DNA of 64,000 nt from Didemnitutus sp041906465 (lineage in GTDB: Bacteria; Verrucomicrobiota; Verrucomicrobiia; Opitutales; Opitutaceae), in the NCBI GenBank assembly GCA_041906465.1, contig JAYRJE010000012.1:62001-126000 (forward strand), written 5' to 3'. The position numbers and the translations under genes are program-made. The notes below the pieces were generated by a model. It had not been told where the DNA came from. It did not search any database and worked only from the letters and a program-made list of their open reading frames with translations. Shown here piece by piece: positions 16,930-26,282 of this stretch. Position 1 is the first letter of the stretch. Each line of letters opens with the position of its first letter.

Positions 16930-18305
16930 GGCGCGATCTCCTCGAGGCTGCGTCCACGTGTCTCCACCATCCCCCAAGCGCAGACCAACGCTACGGAGCA
17001 AACCCCGGCGAAGGCCAAGAACACCCACGGCAATTTTCCGCCCGCAACGAAGAAGCCGATAATCGCCGGGCCTGCGCTGGACCCGAGTCTAAGGCACGCT
17101 GTCGCAATGCCGGTGCCGAGTGCGCGCATGCGCGTCGGATAAATTTCCGGCGTGTAGAGATAGAGCAACACGTTCACCGAGCTGAGAAGACCGTAAGCCA
17201 GCGTCACCAACACGCCCACCATCCACACCGCATTCGCGCCCGTCAGCCCAAGAACACCCAGCAGCACGCCCGCAGCGACATAGCACGCGAGCGCCCAGGA
17301 TCGGCGGCCCCACCGATCGACCAACAACGCACACGCAAGCGTGAACAGCACCTGCACGACGTTCGTCATCGACGCCGCTCTCAACGCACTGCCGAGATCG
17401 AGATTGAAGACCGTGCGATACAGCGTGGGCAGCCAGTTGTTGAGGCCATTCGCGACGAGGTAAGTGCAAAACCACAGCGCCCACACCACCAACGTTCGAC
17501 GCCGGTAGAACGGCGAAAACAGTTCGCGCCAGCTGCCGCGCTTTTCTCCGCCCACCGCGGGCGCCGCCGTAAACTCCACGCGCCGCGCCGTGCTGCGCTC
17601 CATTTGCTCCACCACGCGCTCCGCGTCGTGCCAGCGCCCTCGTGCCATCAGCCAGCGCGGAGACTCGGGCAAACGCGCGACGAGCGCCGCGATCACGAGG
17701 CCCGGAATCCCGCCGACGAGGAACATCATCTGCCAGCCGTAATTCGGCACGAGCCACGCGCCGATCTGACCCGTCATCATCAGGCCGATCGGAAAAACCA
17801 TTTCATAAAGCATGAAGAAGCGCCCGCGCGATTTCACCGGCGACAGCTCGTTGATGTAAGTCGCCGCCACCGGCACTTCGCCGCCGACGCCGATGCCCTG
17901 CACGAAACGGCACGCCAGCAACAGCTCGAAGCTGCCCGTGAAAACACACGCGATCGCCATCACCGACATTACGCCGATCGCGAGCGATGCACTCCGCACC
18001 CGGCCCCATTTTTCCGCGAGCGCGCCAAACAACAACGCGCCGAAAAACTGGCCGATGTAACCAGCCGAGATCAGCACGCCGATTTGCGCGGGCGTCAGGT
18101 GCCACAGTCCCTTCAACACCGGCAACACGAACGCCAGCGACAACGCATCGAACGCATCCAGAAACGTCGCGCTCCCCATCACGAGGCGCGCTCGCATATG
18201 CCAGCGCGAGAACGGCACGCGGCCCATGCGCGTGAGCAAGTCGCGCGCGCGTTCCGCACCCGTCATCCCCGCGCCCTCCGCGCCAGTCGAGATTGCGTCG
18301 ATCAT
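16926..18305 (-). CDS. MFS transporter, metabolite:H+ symporter type
   Basis: This 459-residue protein has 12 predicted helices. The first-loop motif of the major facilitator superfamily appears as GALLFGALAEKWGRVR, its repeat in the second half as LLVDRWGRRSW, and RFVQGIGVGGEVPVAATYI is typical of the sugar/organic-acid porter branch. It likely imports a sugar acid or similar breakdown product across the inner membrane. It lies 6 bp downstream of a TIM-barrel glycosidase-like gene in a minus-strand run with two oxidoreductases and a DapA-like aldolase, which supports uptake of the compound those enzymes process. A second in-frame Met lies at residue 14, so the exact start is uncertain. Confidence 0.92.
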   Translation of the reverse strand: MIDAISTGAEGAGMTGAERARDLLTRMGRVPFSRWHMRARLVMGSATFLDAFDALSLAFVLPVLKGLWHLTPAQIGVLISAGYIGQFFGALLFGALAEKWGRVRSASLAIGVMSVMAIACVFTGSFELLLACRFVQGIGVGGEVPVAATYINELSPVKSRGRFFMLYEMVFPIGLMMTGQIGAWLVPNYGWQMMFLVGGIPGLVIAALVARLPESPRWLMARGRWHDAERVVEQMERSTARRVEFTAAPAVGGEKRGSWRELFSPFYRRRTLVVWALWFCTYLVANGLNNWLPTLYRTVFNLDLGSALRAASMTNVVQVLFTLACALLVDRWGRRSWALACYVAAGVLLGVLGLTGANAVWMVGVLVTLAYGLLSSVNVLLYLYTPEIYPTRMRALGTGIATACLRLGSSAGPAIIGFFVAGGKLPWVFLAFAGVCSVALVCAWGMVETRGRSLEEIAP

Positions 18306-18311
18306 GGTGGT

Positions 18312-20105
18312 CTAGCCGTCGCGGAACGAATCCTGCGCCGACAATCCGCCGAGCGTCGCCAGCGGAATCGAACGGAAATACCCGCGCGCGCCCCGCACAA
18401 TTTCGCGATAGCGGTCAAAGTGGCCGAGGTGGCGCACGGCGTTCCACTCGCTCAGGCGCGCGTGTCGCCGCTCGCCGTCCCACAAACCAAAACCGTCCGC
18501 TCCCGCGGCGCGATAACGCTCCGCCAGCGCGGCGTAACTCGCCGCCGGTTGCGAACGCGGCATCAAATCCGGCCAGAGATTCACGCGCGCTCCGCCGATC
18601 TCGCGCCAGCGGCGCAACGCGGCCGGATCGATTTCCTTCGAGGGGATCACGAGATCGACCAAACCCTCGCGCAGCCACGTTTCGACGTCGCATACGTAAC
18701 TCTTACCCTTGAAGTTTTCGTCTTCCGGCCGCTGTTTCGTCGGCCCAAACACCGTGACACCGAGCCGGCGACCGGGACTCTCGTTCACGAGCGCGCGGAC
18801 CTCGCGCACGAATTGCGTCACGTATCCGGCGCAGTGCGCGACCCAGCGTCGATCGGTGTCGGGCAATCCGCGCGGATCGACGCCGTGCCGGGCGACGAAG
18901 TCGCGCACCACGGGCTCCTCGAACAGAATAAATGGCGTCGCGCGATTCAGGTGCAGGTGCACGCCATCGACGCCGTAGGCGAGCGTCTCGCGCAACAACT
19001 CGAGCCAGTATTGCCGCACGCCAGGAAACGCCAGGCTGAGGTTGCCGACCGGCCGACCTTCGCGATCGCGCTTCGTCCATTCCGGGTGGCGCCAGTAGTG
19101 TCGCGCCGCCGCGATCGGCGCGCGATTCATCGGGTATTGCGGACCGATCATCCGCAGGCCGGCGAAAATCTTCATTCCTTCCGCGTGTGCGAGCCGCGTG
19201 AACGACGCCAGCGGATCGACCCAGCCGGCCTCCCAGCGATTGTCCGGCGCGCCGATATCGCCGAGACGCGAACGATACAGACAATAATTTCCGCGCAACG
19301 CCTCGAAGATGAACGTGCCGATGTCCGTGCCGCGATACGCTTCGAAATCGTCGTGGAACCACTGCTCGCTCGCCGGGTGAAAATTCTTCGTGCCGTCCGT
19401 GCTCCCGCTCAATTGCGCGGTGCAATAAATCAGCGCAAGCCGCCGCGTATCCGCCGTCAGCCGCGCTGCCTCCGTTTCTCGCACCTCCACTGGCGTCGCC
19501 GGCACGAGCCGCACGTAGCACAAGTTCGCGTAGCCCGCCTCGCGCGGCCAGCGATACGGCGCCTGCGGTTGCCGAAACTCCAGCGACTGGCCGGTGAGAT
19601 CCGCGGTCTTCCAGAAAATTTCCTGCACGGACTTGAACAACGGTTGCCCCTCGAGGCCGCCCGTCTCCGCGACGACACGACGGAAGCCCGCATCGCGCGT
19701 CAGCTTCACGTCGAGCTGACCGTGCGACGAGAAATCCGGAAACGGACTGTTGGTGTGATTGAACGCGAGATAGACGTGGTGCACGCCCTCAACGCCCAAC
19801 GGCAGCGTGAGCGTCGCGCATTCGTCGTCCGGTCGCGCGAACAGCATCGTGCCCTTCACACCTTCGCTCGTTTCGTAGTCGATCAACTGCCAGCGATCCC
19901 GCTCAAACTCGCGCGTGAGCGCCGCCGCCGGCGCCGCTTGCGATAAATCCGCGCGCACGATGCCGCCGGGCGCTTCCGGAGCGGGCTCGGGCGCCGCCGC
20001 ACCTGCCGTCATCGCGGCCGCCGCGTCCGCGGCACGCCACACGCCCAGCGCTGCCGCGCCCGCGAGCGCGGTGCGCACGAAATCCCGTCGATGGAGCGGA
20101 GTCAT
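18312..20105 (-). CDS. Tat-exported TIM-barrel protein, GHL10-like putative glycoside hydrolase
   Basis: From the ATG at 20105 the protein is 597 residues and starts MTPLHRRDFVRTALAGA, a twin-arginine signal; an in-frame start at 20135 would only add ten residues before it. Residues about 50-220 look like a beta-sandwich. The rest resembles the glycosyl-hydrolase-like 10 barrel: FAGLRMIGPQYPM, then GVRQYWLELLRETLAYGVDG ending in a strand with VHLHLNR, and GADGFGLWDGERR near the end. Family members act on polysaccharides, but the catalytic acids are not firmly assigned here. It sits between a Gfo/Idh oxidoreductase (22 bp upstream) and the MFS transporter (6 bp downstream). Confidence 0.75.
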   Translation of the reverse strand: MTPLHRRDFVRTALAGAAALGVWRAADAAAAMTAGAAAPEPAPEAPGGIVRADLSQAAPAAALTREFERDRWQLIDYETSEGVKGTMLFARPDDECATLTLPLGVEGVHHVYLAFNHTNSPFPDFSSHGQLDVKLTRDAGFRRVVAETGGLEGQPLFKSVQEIFWKTADLTGQSLEFRQPQAPYRWPREAGYANLCYVRLVPATPVEVRETEAARLTADTRRLALIYCTAQLSGSTDGTKNFHPASEQWFHDDFEAYRGTDIGTFIFEALRGNYCLYRSRLGDIGAPDNRWEAGWVDPLASFTRLAHAEGMKIFAGLRMIGPQYPMNRAPIAAARHYWRHPEWTKRDREGRPVGNLSLAFPGVRQYWLELLRETLAYGVDGVHLHLNRATPFILFEEPVVRDFVARHGVDPRGLPDTDRRWVAHCAGYVTQFVREVRALVNESPGRRLGVTVFGPTKQRPEDENFKGKSYVCDVETWLREGLVDLVIPSKEIDPAALRRWREIGGARVNLWPDLMPRSQPAASYAALAERYRAAGADGFGLWDGERRHARLSEWNAVRHLGHFDRYREIVRGARGYFRSIPLATLGGLSAQDSFRDG

Positions 20106-20127
20106 GTTTTGAAAAATCGAAACGTGC

Positions 20128-21591
20128 TCAGGCAACCGTTTGCTCGGCTAACACGTAAGGCGGACGCGCCGTGCCCTTGAGCAGGTAACGCGCTTCCTCC
20201 AACTCCGCCGCGCCGCCGCCTTGCACGGCGACCACATCGGAGAGCGCGGCATCGACCTCGAGCCACGGCCCGAGCGTGAGCGCGGGCGAATCGAGCTCGA
20301 CGCCGTGCACGCGCAAGTGTGCCGACAAGCTGTCGAGCACCCCGCTCGACGGCGCAATTTCCGCGACCGCCGCGCGCGCCTGTGCGAGCGTCGCCGGCTT
20401 TCCGAGGCGGTAGGACACGTTGCCGTAGAGACAGGTCGAAGTGGAAACGCGCCCCACCTCGAGCGGCGCCGCGAGTGCGTCCGTGCGTCGGCTGCGCATC
20501 GCGGCAAAGAAATTCGCGAGGTGATTCACGCCGCCGTCGCCGGCGAAACTCTTGATCTTTTTTCCCTGCCGATCGTAAACCGCGCCGCCGTAGCGGCCGG
20601 CAAAGTAGCCGTCCTCGCATTGCACGACCACGCCCTGGCGCACGCCGTGACGATGATCCGTGTATTGCACGCCGGGTTTCGCGGGCAGCACGCGATTCTC
20701 GAGCACCACCGGCACGCCCGCGTAATCAAAAAAGGTCATCTGCGTGTTCGGCGTCTCACCGGCATCTTGAAACGCAAATCGTCCGCCGAGACTGAGCACG
20801 CGACGCGGCGCGCCGTTGTGTCCAGCCAGCCAGCGCCCGACGTCGAATTCGTGGATGCCGATGTTCGCGAGGTCGCCGTTGCCGGTGTCCCAATACCAGT
20901 GCCAATCGTAATGCAGTTCCGCGCGCACGAGCGGCACGAGCGGCGCCGGTCCGCAAAACCGATCGTAATCCAGCCAGTCCGGATACCACGGCCGGCGGCG
21001 ACCGATGCCTTCGCGGCTCTTGTAGCAGAGCGAATGCACCCACTGCACGCGGCCGAGACGGCCCGCTTGGAGGTAAGCGGCGACTTCGGGCATCGCGATG
21101 TCCGAGCGCATCTGCGTGCCCGCCTGCACCACGCGTCCATAGCGCTGCGCCGCTCGCACCATTTGCACGCCTTCCCAAATGCTGTGCGAAACGGGCTTCT
21201 CGACGTAAACGTCCTTGCCCGCTTCGCACGACCACACCGTGTGCAGCGCGTGCCAATGATTCGGCGACACGACCAACACCGCGTCCACGTCGGCGCGCTC
21301 GATGAGGCGCCGCGCGTCGTCCGTCGCAAACGGCGTCACGTTCTCCTTCTTCAACGCTTCGACCTGCGCCGCGAGCACGCGCGGATCGACATCACACACG
21401 GCGGCGATGCGCACGCCGGACATTTTCAACAACTGCTCGAGATGCGCCTGTCCTTTGCGGCCGAGACCGATGATGCCGACGCGCACGTCGTCATTTGCGC
21501 CGAGCGGCGCCGCGCGCACGCGAGCGCACAAACTGGCGCCAACAGCAATCGCACTGGTCTTGATAAACGCGCGGCGGGTGAACGAGGACAT
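20128..21591 (-). CDS. Tat-exported Gfo/Idh/MocA family oxidoreductase
   Basis: Starting at the ATG at 21591 gives a 487-residue protein with a twin-arginine signal (SSFTRRAFIKTSAIAVGA) and then the Rossmann fold of the Gfo/Idh/MocA family (VRVGIIGLGRKGQAHLEQLL). The catalytic-region motif YVEKPVSHSIWEG carries the conserved Lys, and NLANIGIHEFDVGRWL fits the GxHxxD-type segment of the C-terminal domain. Such enzymes use NAD(P) to oxidise or reduce sugars or sugar acids; the Tat signal implies periplasmic action with pre-bound cofactor, as in glucose-fructose oxidoreductase. The leader reads AAATTTTCCCATG with no Shine-Dalgarno. A longer start at 21675 would bury the Tat signal and is unlikely. 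Confidence 0.92.
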   Translation of the reverse strand: MSSFTRRAFIKTSAIAVGASLCARVRAAPLGANDDVRVGIIGLGRKGQAHLEQLLKMSGVRIAAVCDVDPRVLAAQVEALKKENVTPFATDDARRLIERADVDAVLVVSPNHWHALHTVWSCEAGKDVYVEKPVSHSIWEGVQMVRAAQRYGRVVQAGTQMRSDIAMPEVAAYLQAGRLGRVQWVHSLCYKSREGIGRRRPWYPDWLDYDRFCGPAPLVPLVRAELHYDWHWYWDTGNGDLANIGIHEFDVGRWLAGHNGAPRRVLSLGGRFAFQDAGETPNTQMTFFDYAGVPVVLENRVLPAKPGVQYTDHRHGVRQGVVVQCEDGYFAGRYGGAVYDRQGKKIKSFAGDGGVNHLANFFAAMRSRRTDALAAPLEVGRVSTSTCLYGNVSYRLGKPATLAQARAAVAEIAPSSGVLDSLSAHLRVHGVELDSPALTLGPWLEVDAALSDVVAVQGGGAAELEEARYLLKGTARPPYVLAEQTVA

Positions 21592-21616
21592 GGGAAAATT
21601 TTTCGACGGACCAATC

Positions 21617-22696
21617 TCACGCCGCGCCCGGACGAGCGGCGACGGCGAGCAAAGTTTTCTGCACGAGCAAATCATGCGCCGGCGAAAACACCGGCACGGC
21701 GGACGGCCGACCCGCGATCATGCCCGCGAAATCGCGCATCATGTCGTCGTAGCGTCCGGTCGGCAGCGGCAACTCGACGTTCTGCCAACCCGCGTGGAAT
21801 CCGCCGGCGGGCTCCGTGAGAAAAAGTCGCACGTGCGCGGGCTCGAGCGGCAGCACTTCGATTGTGCCGCGTTCGCCACACAGCACGAATTGCCGGCGCT
21901 CCTCGCCGCCGGCCTCCACCAGCAAACTGCGGATCGTCGCGAGCGCGCGGGGATATTCCAGCACGGCCACTTCGTGATCATAGAAGGAATCGCGTTCCGG
22001 AAACGTGCGGCGGCGATGCGTCGTGTGCGCGTCCGGCTGGCCGAGCAAAGCCAGCGTGAGATCGAGCATGTGACAGCCGAGCAGCATCATCGAGCCGCCG
22101 TAATTTGCCGCGAGCCACGGCCGACGCCGCGCGCCGATCGCCTTGCCCTTGTCGGCATGAATTGCCGCGAGCGGACCGAGCCAGCCTTGCCGATGCGCCG
22201 CGAAACAGAAGCGAATCGCGGGGTGATGGCGCAGCATGTAGCCGAGCTGCAACACGCGGCCGTCGCGCGCCGCCTGCTGCTGCAACGCCGCAAATGCCGC
22301 GAGATCCGCGCCGGGCGGCTTGTCGAGATGCAGATGCCAGCCGGCCTCCAAAACGCGCCGCGCCATCGCGAGCTGATCCGGCAACTCCGTCTCGACGAGC
22401 GCCGCGCGAATCGAGCGATCGCCGAAAACTTCCGCTTCGGTCAACCACCGCGCCCCGCGATATTCCGGCTCGTTCGCGATGGCCGCGCGGCGCGCCGCAT
22501 CGGGCTCCCAGATGCCGGCGACGTCGTAGACGTCCGCGAGGCGATGGAGCGTCGTCCATTTCTCCGGCGCGTGCGAATGCGCCGTGCCGATCTGCACGAC
22601 GCGCACGCGACCGCCTTCCGCGGCCAACAACGGGCGCGACCCGAGCAACGCCGCCGCGGCGACGCTGCTCGTGCGAAGAAAATCGCGCCGGTTCAT
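21617..22696 (-). CDS. Tat-exported Gfo/Idh/MocA family oxidoreductase
   Basis: This 359-residue protein has a short Tat signal (MNRRDFLRTSSVAAAALLG), then a degenerate Rossmann start (VRVVQIGTAHSHAPEKW). LHLDKPPGADLAAF carries the Lys-Pro of the family motif, and MMLLGCHMLDLTLALLG matches the C-terminal GxHxxD segment. The family reduces or oxidises sugars and sugar acids with NAD(P). It lies 4 bp downstream of the DapA-like gene and 25 bp upstream of a second Gfo/Idh gene, so the three enzymes are probably made together and may act on the same compound. Substrate unknown. Confidence 0.9.
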   Translation of the reverse strand: MNRRDFLRTSSVAAAALLGSRPLLAAEGGRVRVVQIGTAHSHAPEKWTTLHRLADVYDVAGIWEPDAARRAAIANEPEYRGARWLTEAEVFGDRSIRAALVETELPDQLAMARRVLEAGWHLHLDKPPGADLAAFAALQQQAARDGRVLQLGYMLRHHPAIRFCFAAHRQGWLGPLAAIHADKGKAIGARRRPWLAANYGGSMMLLGCHMLDLTLALLGQPDAHTTHRRRTFPERDSFYDHEVAVLEYPRALATIRSLLVEAGGEERRQFVLCGERGTIEVLPLEPAHVRLFLTEPAGGFHAGWQNVELPLPTGRYDDMMRDFAGMIAGRPSAVPVFSPAHDLLVQKTLLAVAARPGAA

Positions 22697-22700
22697 GGCC

Positions 22701-23666
22701 TCAGTTCACCGTCTTGTAGCCGATGGCGTGCAGGTCCGCGCGAATGCGATCGACCTGCGCCGCAGTGAGCGGGCGCGTCGGACGACGGAACACGGGGCTC
22801 GAAATGTGCCCCATGAGCCAGAGCGCGACCTTCATGCGTTGGTGCGCGCTGCAACCGGGTTCGCCGAAATTGTAGATCAAACGCGCGAGCGGAGCCACAG
22901 TGCGCTGCGCTTCCTTCGCCGTCTTCAAATCGCCCGCGACGCACGCATCGACAAGCGACACCATCAACTCCGGCGCGAATCCGCCGAAGCCGATCAGCGC
23001 ACCGTCGCCCGCCTCGACCAGCGTCGGCAGCAGATACTCGTCGTGGCACGTCACAATCGTCACGTGAGGCGCGGCGGCCTTGAGCTGTTCGTAGTCGTAG
23101 AGCCAGCGCGCCATGTCGCGCGTGCCCATCTTGATGCAGACCACGCGCGGGTGCTTCACGATTTCGAGCATCTCGGCGAGCGAGTAGCCGACCTTCGTCC
23201 ACGACGGATACTGGTGCAGGACGATATCGATGTCCGCGCCTTCCGCGACGTCATGCACGAAGCCCACCGCCGCATCGCTCGGACGGCCGAACCGCAATTG
23301 ATAGTGCGGCGGCATGAGCAAGATCGCGTCCGCGCCCGCCGCCTTCGCCGCCTTCGCATGCTCGATGGCAACGCGACTGCCTTCCGCGGCGATGCCGGTG
23401 ATGACTTTCAATTTGCGGCCGGATTTCCGCACTTCTTCCGCGAGAATTTCCGTCACGCGCATGCGCTCGTCGGTATCGAGCGCCATGATTTCGCCGGTGT
23501 GGCCGTTGCAAACGAGGCCCTTCAAGCCGGGCTTCTGGCACAGCCAGGCGAAGTAGGCGCGCAAGCCGGCTTCATCGATCGACTCGTCGGCATTGAACGG
23601 ACACAGCGTCGCGGGAAAAACGCCCATCCAAGGGTGATCACGGTAGGTTTGGGGATTGTAGCTCAT
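22701..23666 (-). CDS. Dihydrodipicolinate synthase / N-acetylneuraminate lyase family aldolase
   Basis: From the ATG at 23666 the protein has 321 residues, the normal length for the family. Lys179 in VVCIKMGT is the expected Schiff-base residue and Tyr153 in HQYPSW fills the position of the conserved Tyr. The substrate loop reads GHTGE (55-59) instead of the usual GTTGE, which suggests a substrate other than aspartate semialdehyde. Such enzymes cleave or dehydrate 2-keto-3-deoxy sugar acids. It is the first gene of the minus-strand run that ends at the CheY-like gene, and the promoter should lie in the AT-rich divergent region 23667-23910. Longer upstream starts run through that regulatory DNA and were rejected. 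Confidence 0.92.
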   Translation of the reverse strand: MSYNPQTYRDHPWMGVFPATLCPFNADESIDEAGLRAYFAWLCQKPGLKGLVCNGHTGEIMALDTDERMRVTEILAEEVRKSGRKLKVITGIAAEGSRVAIEHAKAAKAAGADAILLMPPHYQLRFGRPSDAAVGFVHDVAEGADIDIVLHQYPSWTKVGYSLAEMLEIVKHPRVVCIKMGTRDMARWLYDYEQLKAAAPHVTIVTCHDEYLLPTLVEAGDGALIGFGGFAPELMVSLVDACVAGDLKTAKEAQRTVAPLARLIYNFGEPGCSAHQRMKVALWLMGHISSPVFRRPTRPLTAAQVDRIRADLHAIGYKTVN

Positions 23667-23910
23667 GAGGAAAAACGGGGAATCAAGGGGCGCCGGCGGG
23701 CCGGCTATATTCATGAAATAGTCGAATAGAACTGGCTGCGCCTCGAACCGAACGGGGCGCAAATGCAGAAAGTAAATCGCGCGCCTTACTGCCAATAAAA
23801 TAATAACATGAAATAACGTTTTTTAGTGAAATTATCGATTCTTTCCCTCATCACGAAAACGCACTCGCGGTCGGGCGCACATCGCTTCCGTCCGCTCCTC
23901 TACCCTCCCC
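23667..23910. promoter_or_regulatory. Divergent AT-rich promoter region with TGAAAT half-sites
   Basis: This 244-bp region separates two divergent operons. Its middle (about 23780-23840) is strikingly AT-rich. TGAAATAAC at 23809-23817 and TGAAATTAT at 23827-23835 form direct half-sites 18 bp apart, and TGAAATAG lies at 23714-23721. Related half-sites occur upstream of the TonB receptor gene and of the sulfatase/glycerol block. A dedicated regulator probably binds here; no candidate regulator gene is nearby. Confidence 0.5.
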
Positions 23911-25296
23911 ATGACGCTTAAATCCGTTCTCCTCGCCTGCGCTTTCGGCTTCGCCGGAACGCTCTTCGCCAACCCCGCCGCCACCGCGCCGGCACCCGCG
24001 GCGTCACTCGCCGGATATCCGTCGCTCCAAGCCGCCATCGACGCGAATCCCGGACGTCCGCTCCATGTTCCGCCCGGCGAATTCCGAATCGATACACCGC
24101 TCGTGCTCACCACGTCCGGCAGCGGGTTGGTCGGCGAAGGCACGATCATCCAGACAAACGACGATGCGGACATCGTGCAGGTGAAGGCTGATCGCGTGCG
24201 CCTCGAAGGCATCACGCTGCTGCGCGAACAGCCGAAGTTTTTCAAATCCACGCGGGCGATCTGGGCGAAGGACAGCGCCTTCCTCGTCGTGCGAAACGTC
24301 ACGATCCGCGGCAACCGGTCGAGCCCCACCGCGTTCCTCGTGGAGAATTCCGATCACGCGACGATCGAGGGCTGCACGATCCTCGACTACAAGACCGTGA
24401 CGATCGACGACCGCATGAAAAACGATCTCTATCGTTACGCGTTCCGCGCGATCGACGGCCACGGCATGATCGTGCGCGGCTCCAACGACGCGCGCATCAT
24501 CCGCAATCGCATCATCGAAACCGAACTCCGCCCGACCGAGGCGACGATGAAGAAACACGACCTCGGTCGCATCGTGGATCGCGCCAAGGAACTCGGCCCC
24601 CTCGCCTCCTATGGCGTGAAAGACGGCTTCGTTTTCATCTGGCACCAAGGCGCCGGCATCGGCGTGCACGACCCGAGCCGCACCGCCTTCACGCTGCTCG
24701 ACGGAAATTACATCGAGAACGCCGCGCAAGCGATGGATGTGCACTCCGATTTCATGATCGTGACGAACAACCAGATCACGAATTGCTACACCGGCATCAA
24801 AGTCTTCCACGGCTCGCGCGGTGTCGTCATCAGCAACAACATCATCCACCGCCCCGGCAAATACGGCATCATGCTCCGCCCCGGCAGCAACTCCTACAGC
24901 ACTGCCGCCGCGAAGGACAAAGAACCCGCACGCGAGGAAAACGTCCAGGAATCGATCATCATCGCGAACAACGTCATCACCGACATGGGCTACGACGACG
25001 AACACTGGCGCCTCTGGAACGACGACCCGACGGAAACGTCGCCCGTCGGCATCAAGGTCGGCACCGGTCCGCTCGCGACCAACCCGCGTTTCCGCAATCT
25101 GATCTTCCAAGGCAACATCGTCCACGACCGCGGCCGCAACCAGATCCTCGTCGACGGCAAACCCGTCGTCGCCGCGCCTCGCTACAAGTGGGCAATCTGG
25201 TTCGACGAAGAATGGCGCGCCGAAAACGTCCGCCTCAGCGCGAACATTTTCGAACCGGGTGAAAAGGGCGTCTCGAATCTCCCGATCCAACCCTGA
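23911..25296 (+). CDS. Secreted right-handed parallel beta-helix protein
   Basis: This 461-residue protein has a signal peptide (MTLKSVLLACAFGFAGTLFA) followed by beta-helix coils with the usual Asn ladders, for example NNQITNCYTGIKVFHGS, VVISNNIIHRPGKYGIML and SIIIANNVITDMGYDD. The start YPSLQAAIDANPGRPLHVPP resembles the N-cap of pectate-lyase-type proteins. Related proteins are polysaccharide lyases, epimerases or glycosidases. No catalytic residues could be assigned. It is the first gene of a plus-strand run with an amidohydrolase 6 bp downstream, and is divergent from the sugar-acid operon. The leader CCTCTACCCTCCCC directly before the ATG is a pyrimidine run. Confidence 0.88.
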   Translation: MTLKSVLLACAFGFAGTLFANPAATAPAPAASLAGYPSLQAAIDANPGRPLHVPPGEFRIDTPLVLTTSGSGLVGEGTIIQTNDDADIVQVKADRVRLEGITLLREQPKFFKSTRAIWAKDSAFLVVRNVTIRGNRSSPTAFLVENSDHATIEGCTILDYKTVTIDDRMKNDLYRYAFRAIDGHGMIVRGSNDARIIRNRIIETELRPTEATMKKHDLGRIVDRAKELGPLASYGVKDGFVFIWHQGAGIGVHDPSRTAFTLLDGNYIENAAQAMDVHSDFMIVTNNQITNCYTGIKVFHGSRGVVISNNIIHRPGKYGIMLRPGSNSYSTAAAKDKEPAREENVQESIIIANNVITDMGYDDEHWRLWNDDPTETSPVGIKVGTGPLATNPRFRNLIFQGNIVHDRGRNQILVDGKPVVAAPRYKWAIWFDEEWRAENVRLSANIFEPGEKGVSNLPIQP

Positions 25297-25302
25297 CGCG
25301 CC

Positions 25303-26277
25303 ATGACCGCTCCCGCCATCATCGACGTCCAAAGTCACCTCTACGTTCCCGCGGTCCTCGACGCGCTCGAACGCAGCGGCGGCGATCCCGTGGTCTATCG
25401 GCGTGGCGGGGAGCGCTGGGTGCGCATGGGCGATTGGCATCGCCGCGTTTTTCCGCAGCACAGCGACGTGGACGCCACAGTCGCGACGATGGACGCCAAC
25501 GGCATCGCGCTCACGGCGCTCAGCATCAACGATCCCGGCCCGGAATGGTTTGGCGCCGATGCCCCGCACATCGCACGCCTGTGCAACGATTTCATCGCCG
25601 AAAAAACCCGCCGTTATCCGAATCGTTTTCTTGGCTTGTGCGTGCTGCCGCTGCTCCATCCGACCGAAGCGCGCGCGGAACTCGAACGCTGCGTGCACGA
25701 ACTTGGTCTGCGCGGCGTTCTGCTCTACACGAACCTCGCTGGACGTTTCCCCGACGAGCCGGAATTCCGCTGGTTGTTCGCGCGCGCCGTCGAGTTGGAC
25801 CTGCCGATCATCCTGCATCCGGCGAAACCCGTGACGCTCAACGCCGTGAAGGCCTACGAAATGACGAGCGGTCTGGGGAACATGTTTGAAGACACGATCG
25901 CGCTCGCGCGGCTCATCATGTCGGGCGTGCTCGAGGAATTCCCCACGCTCAAACTCGTCTGCCCGCACCTCGGCGGCGCGTTGCCCTTCCTCATCGGCCG
26001 GCTCAACCATCAGACGCAAATCCTCAAACGCGGCCCCGCGCTGCCACGCCCGCCGCTCGAATATCTGCGCCGCGTCTGGTTCGACATCGTCTCGCCGTTG
26101 CCGGAGGCGATTCGTTTCGCCGCCGATCTTCTCGGCACCGAAAAACTGCTTTTCGCGAGCGATTATCCGTGGGTGCAACCGGACATCATTCTCACCGCGT
26201 TGCGCGACGCCGGCCTGCCACCCGAACAACAAAACGCGATCCTCTCCGGCAACGCGCGGCGGCTCTTCCGCCTCTAG
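25303..26277 (+). CDS. Amidohydrolase family 2 (ACMSD-like decarboxylase/hydrolase)
   Basis: This 324-residue TIM-barrel protein belongs to the amidohydrolase_2 group, which includes aminocarboxymuconate-semialdehyde decarboxylase and related lactonases. The motifs LDLPIILHPAKP (metal His), LVCPHLGGALPFLIGRL and LFASDYPWVQPD (catalytic Asp) are clear. The first metal motif, usually DxHxH, reads IDVQSH (Gln10, His12), so one ligand is replaced. It may hydrolyse a sugar-acid lactone or decarboxylate an aromatic acid. It is cytoplasmic (no signal) and 6 bp downstream of the exported beta-helix protein. Confidence 0.9.
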   Translation: MTAPAIIDVQSHLYVPAVLDALERSGGDPVVYRRGGERWVRMGDWHRRVFPQHSDVDATVATMDANGIALTALSINDPGPEWFGADAPHIARLCNDFIAEKTRRYPNRFLGLCVLPLLHPTEARAELERCVHELGLRGVLLYTNLAGRFPDEPEFRWLFARAVELDLPIILHPAKPVTLNAVKAYEMTSGLGNMFEDTIALARLIMSGVLEEFPTLKLVCPHLGGALPFLIGRLNHQTQILKRGPALPRPPLEYLRRVWFDIVSPLPEAIRFAADLLGTEKLLFASDYPWVQPDIILTALRDAGLPPEQQNAILSGNARRLFRL

Positions 26278-26282
26278 TCGTC

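Noticed and set aside
17604..19946. 780-codon plus-strand frame over the MFS and TIM-barrel genes
   Set aside because: It is very rich in Arg, His and Ala and overlaps two real genes completely; a shadow frame.
24004..26232. 742-codon antisense frame over the beta-helix and amidohydrolase genes
   Set aside because: Two well-supported genes lie on the other strand; the product shows only GC-driven composition and no motif.
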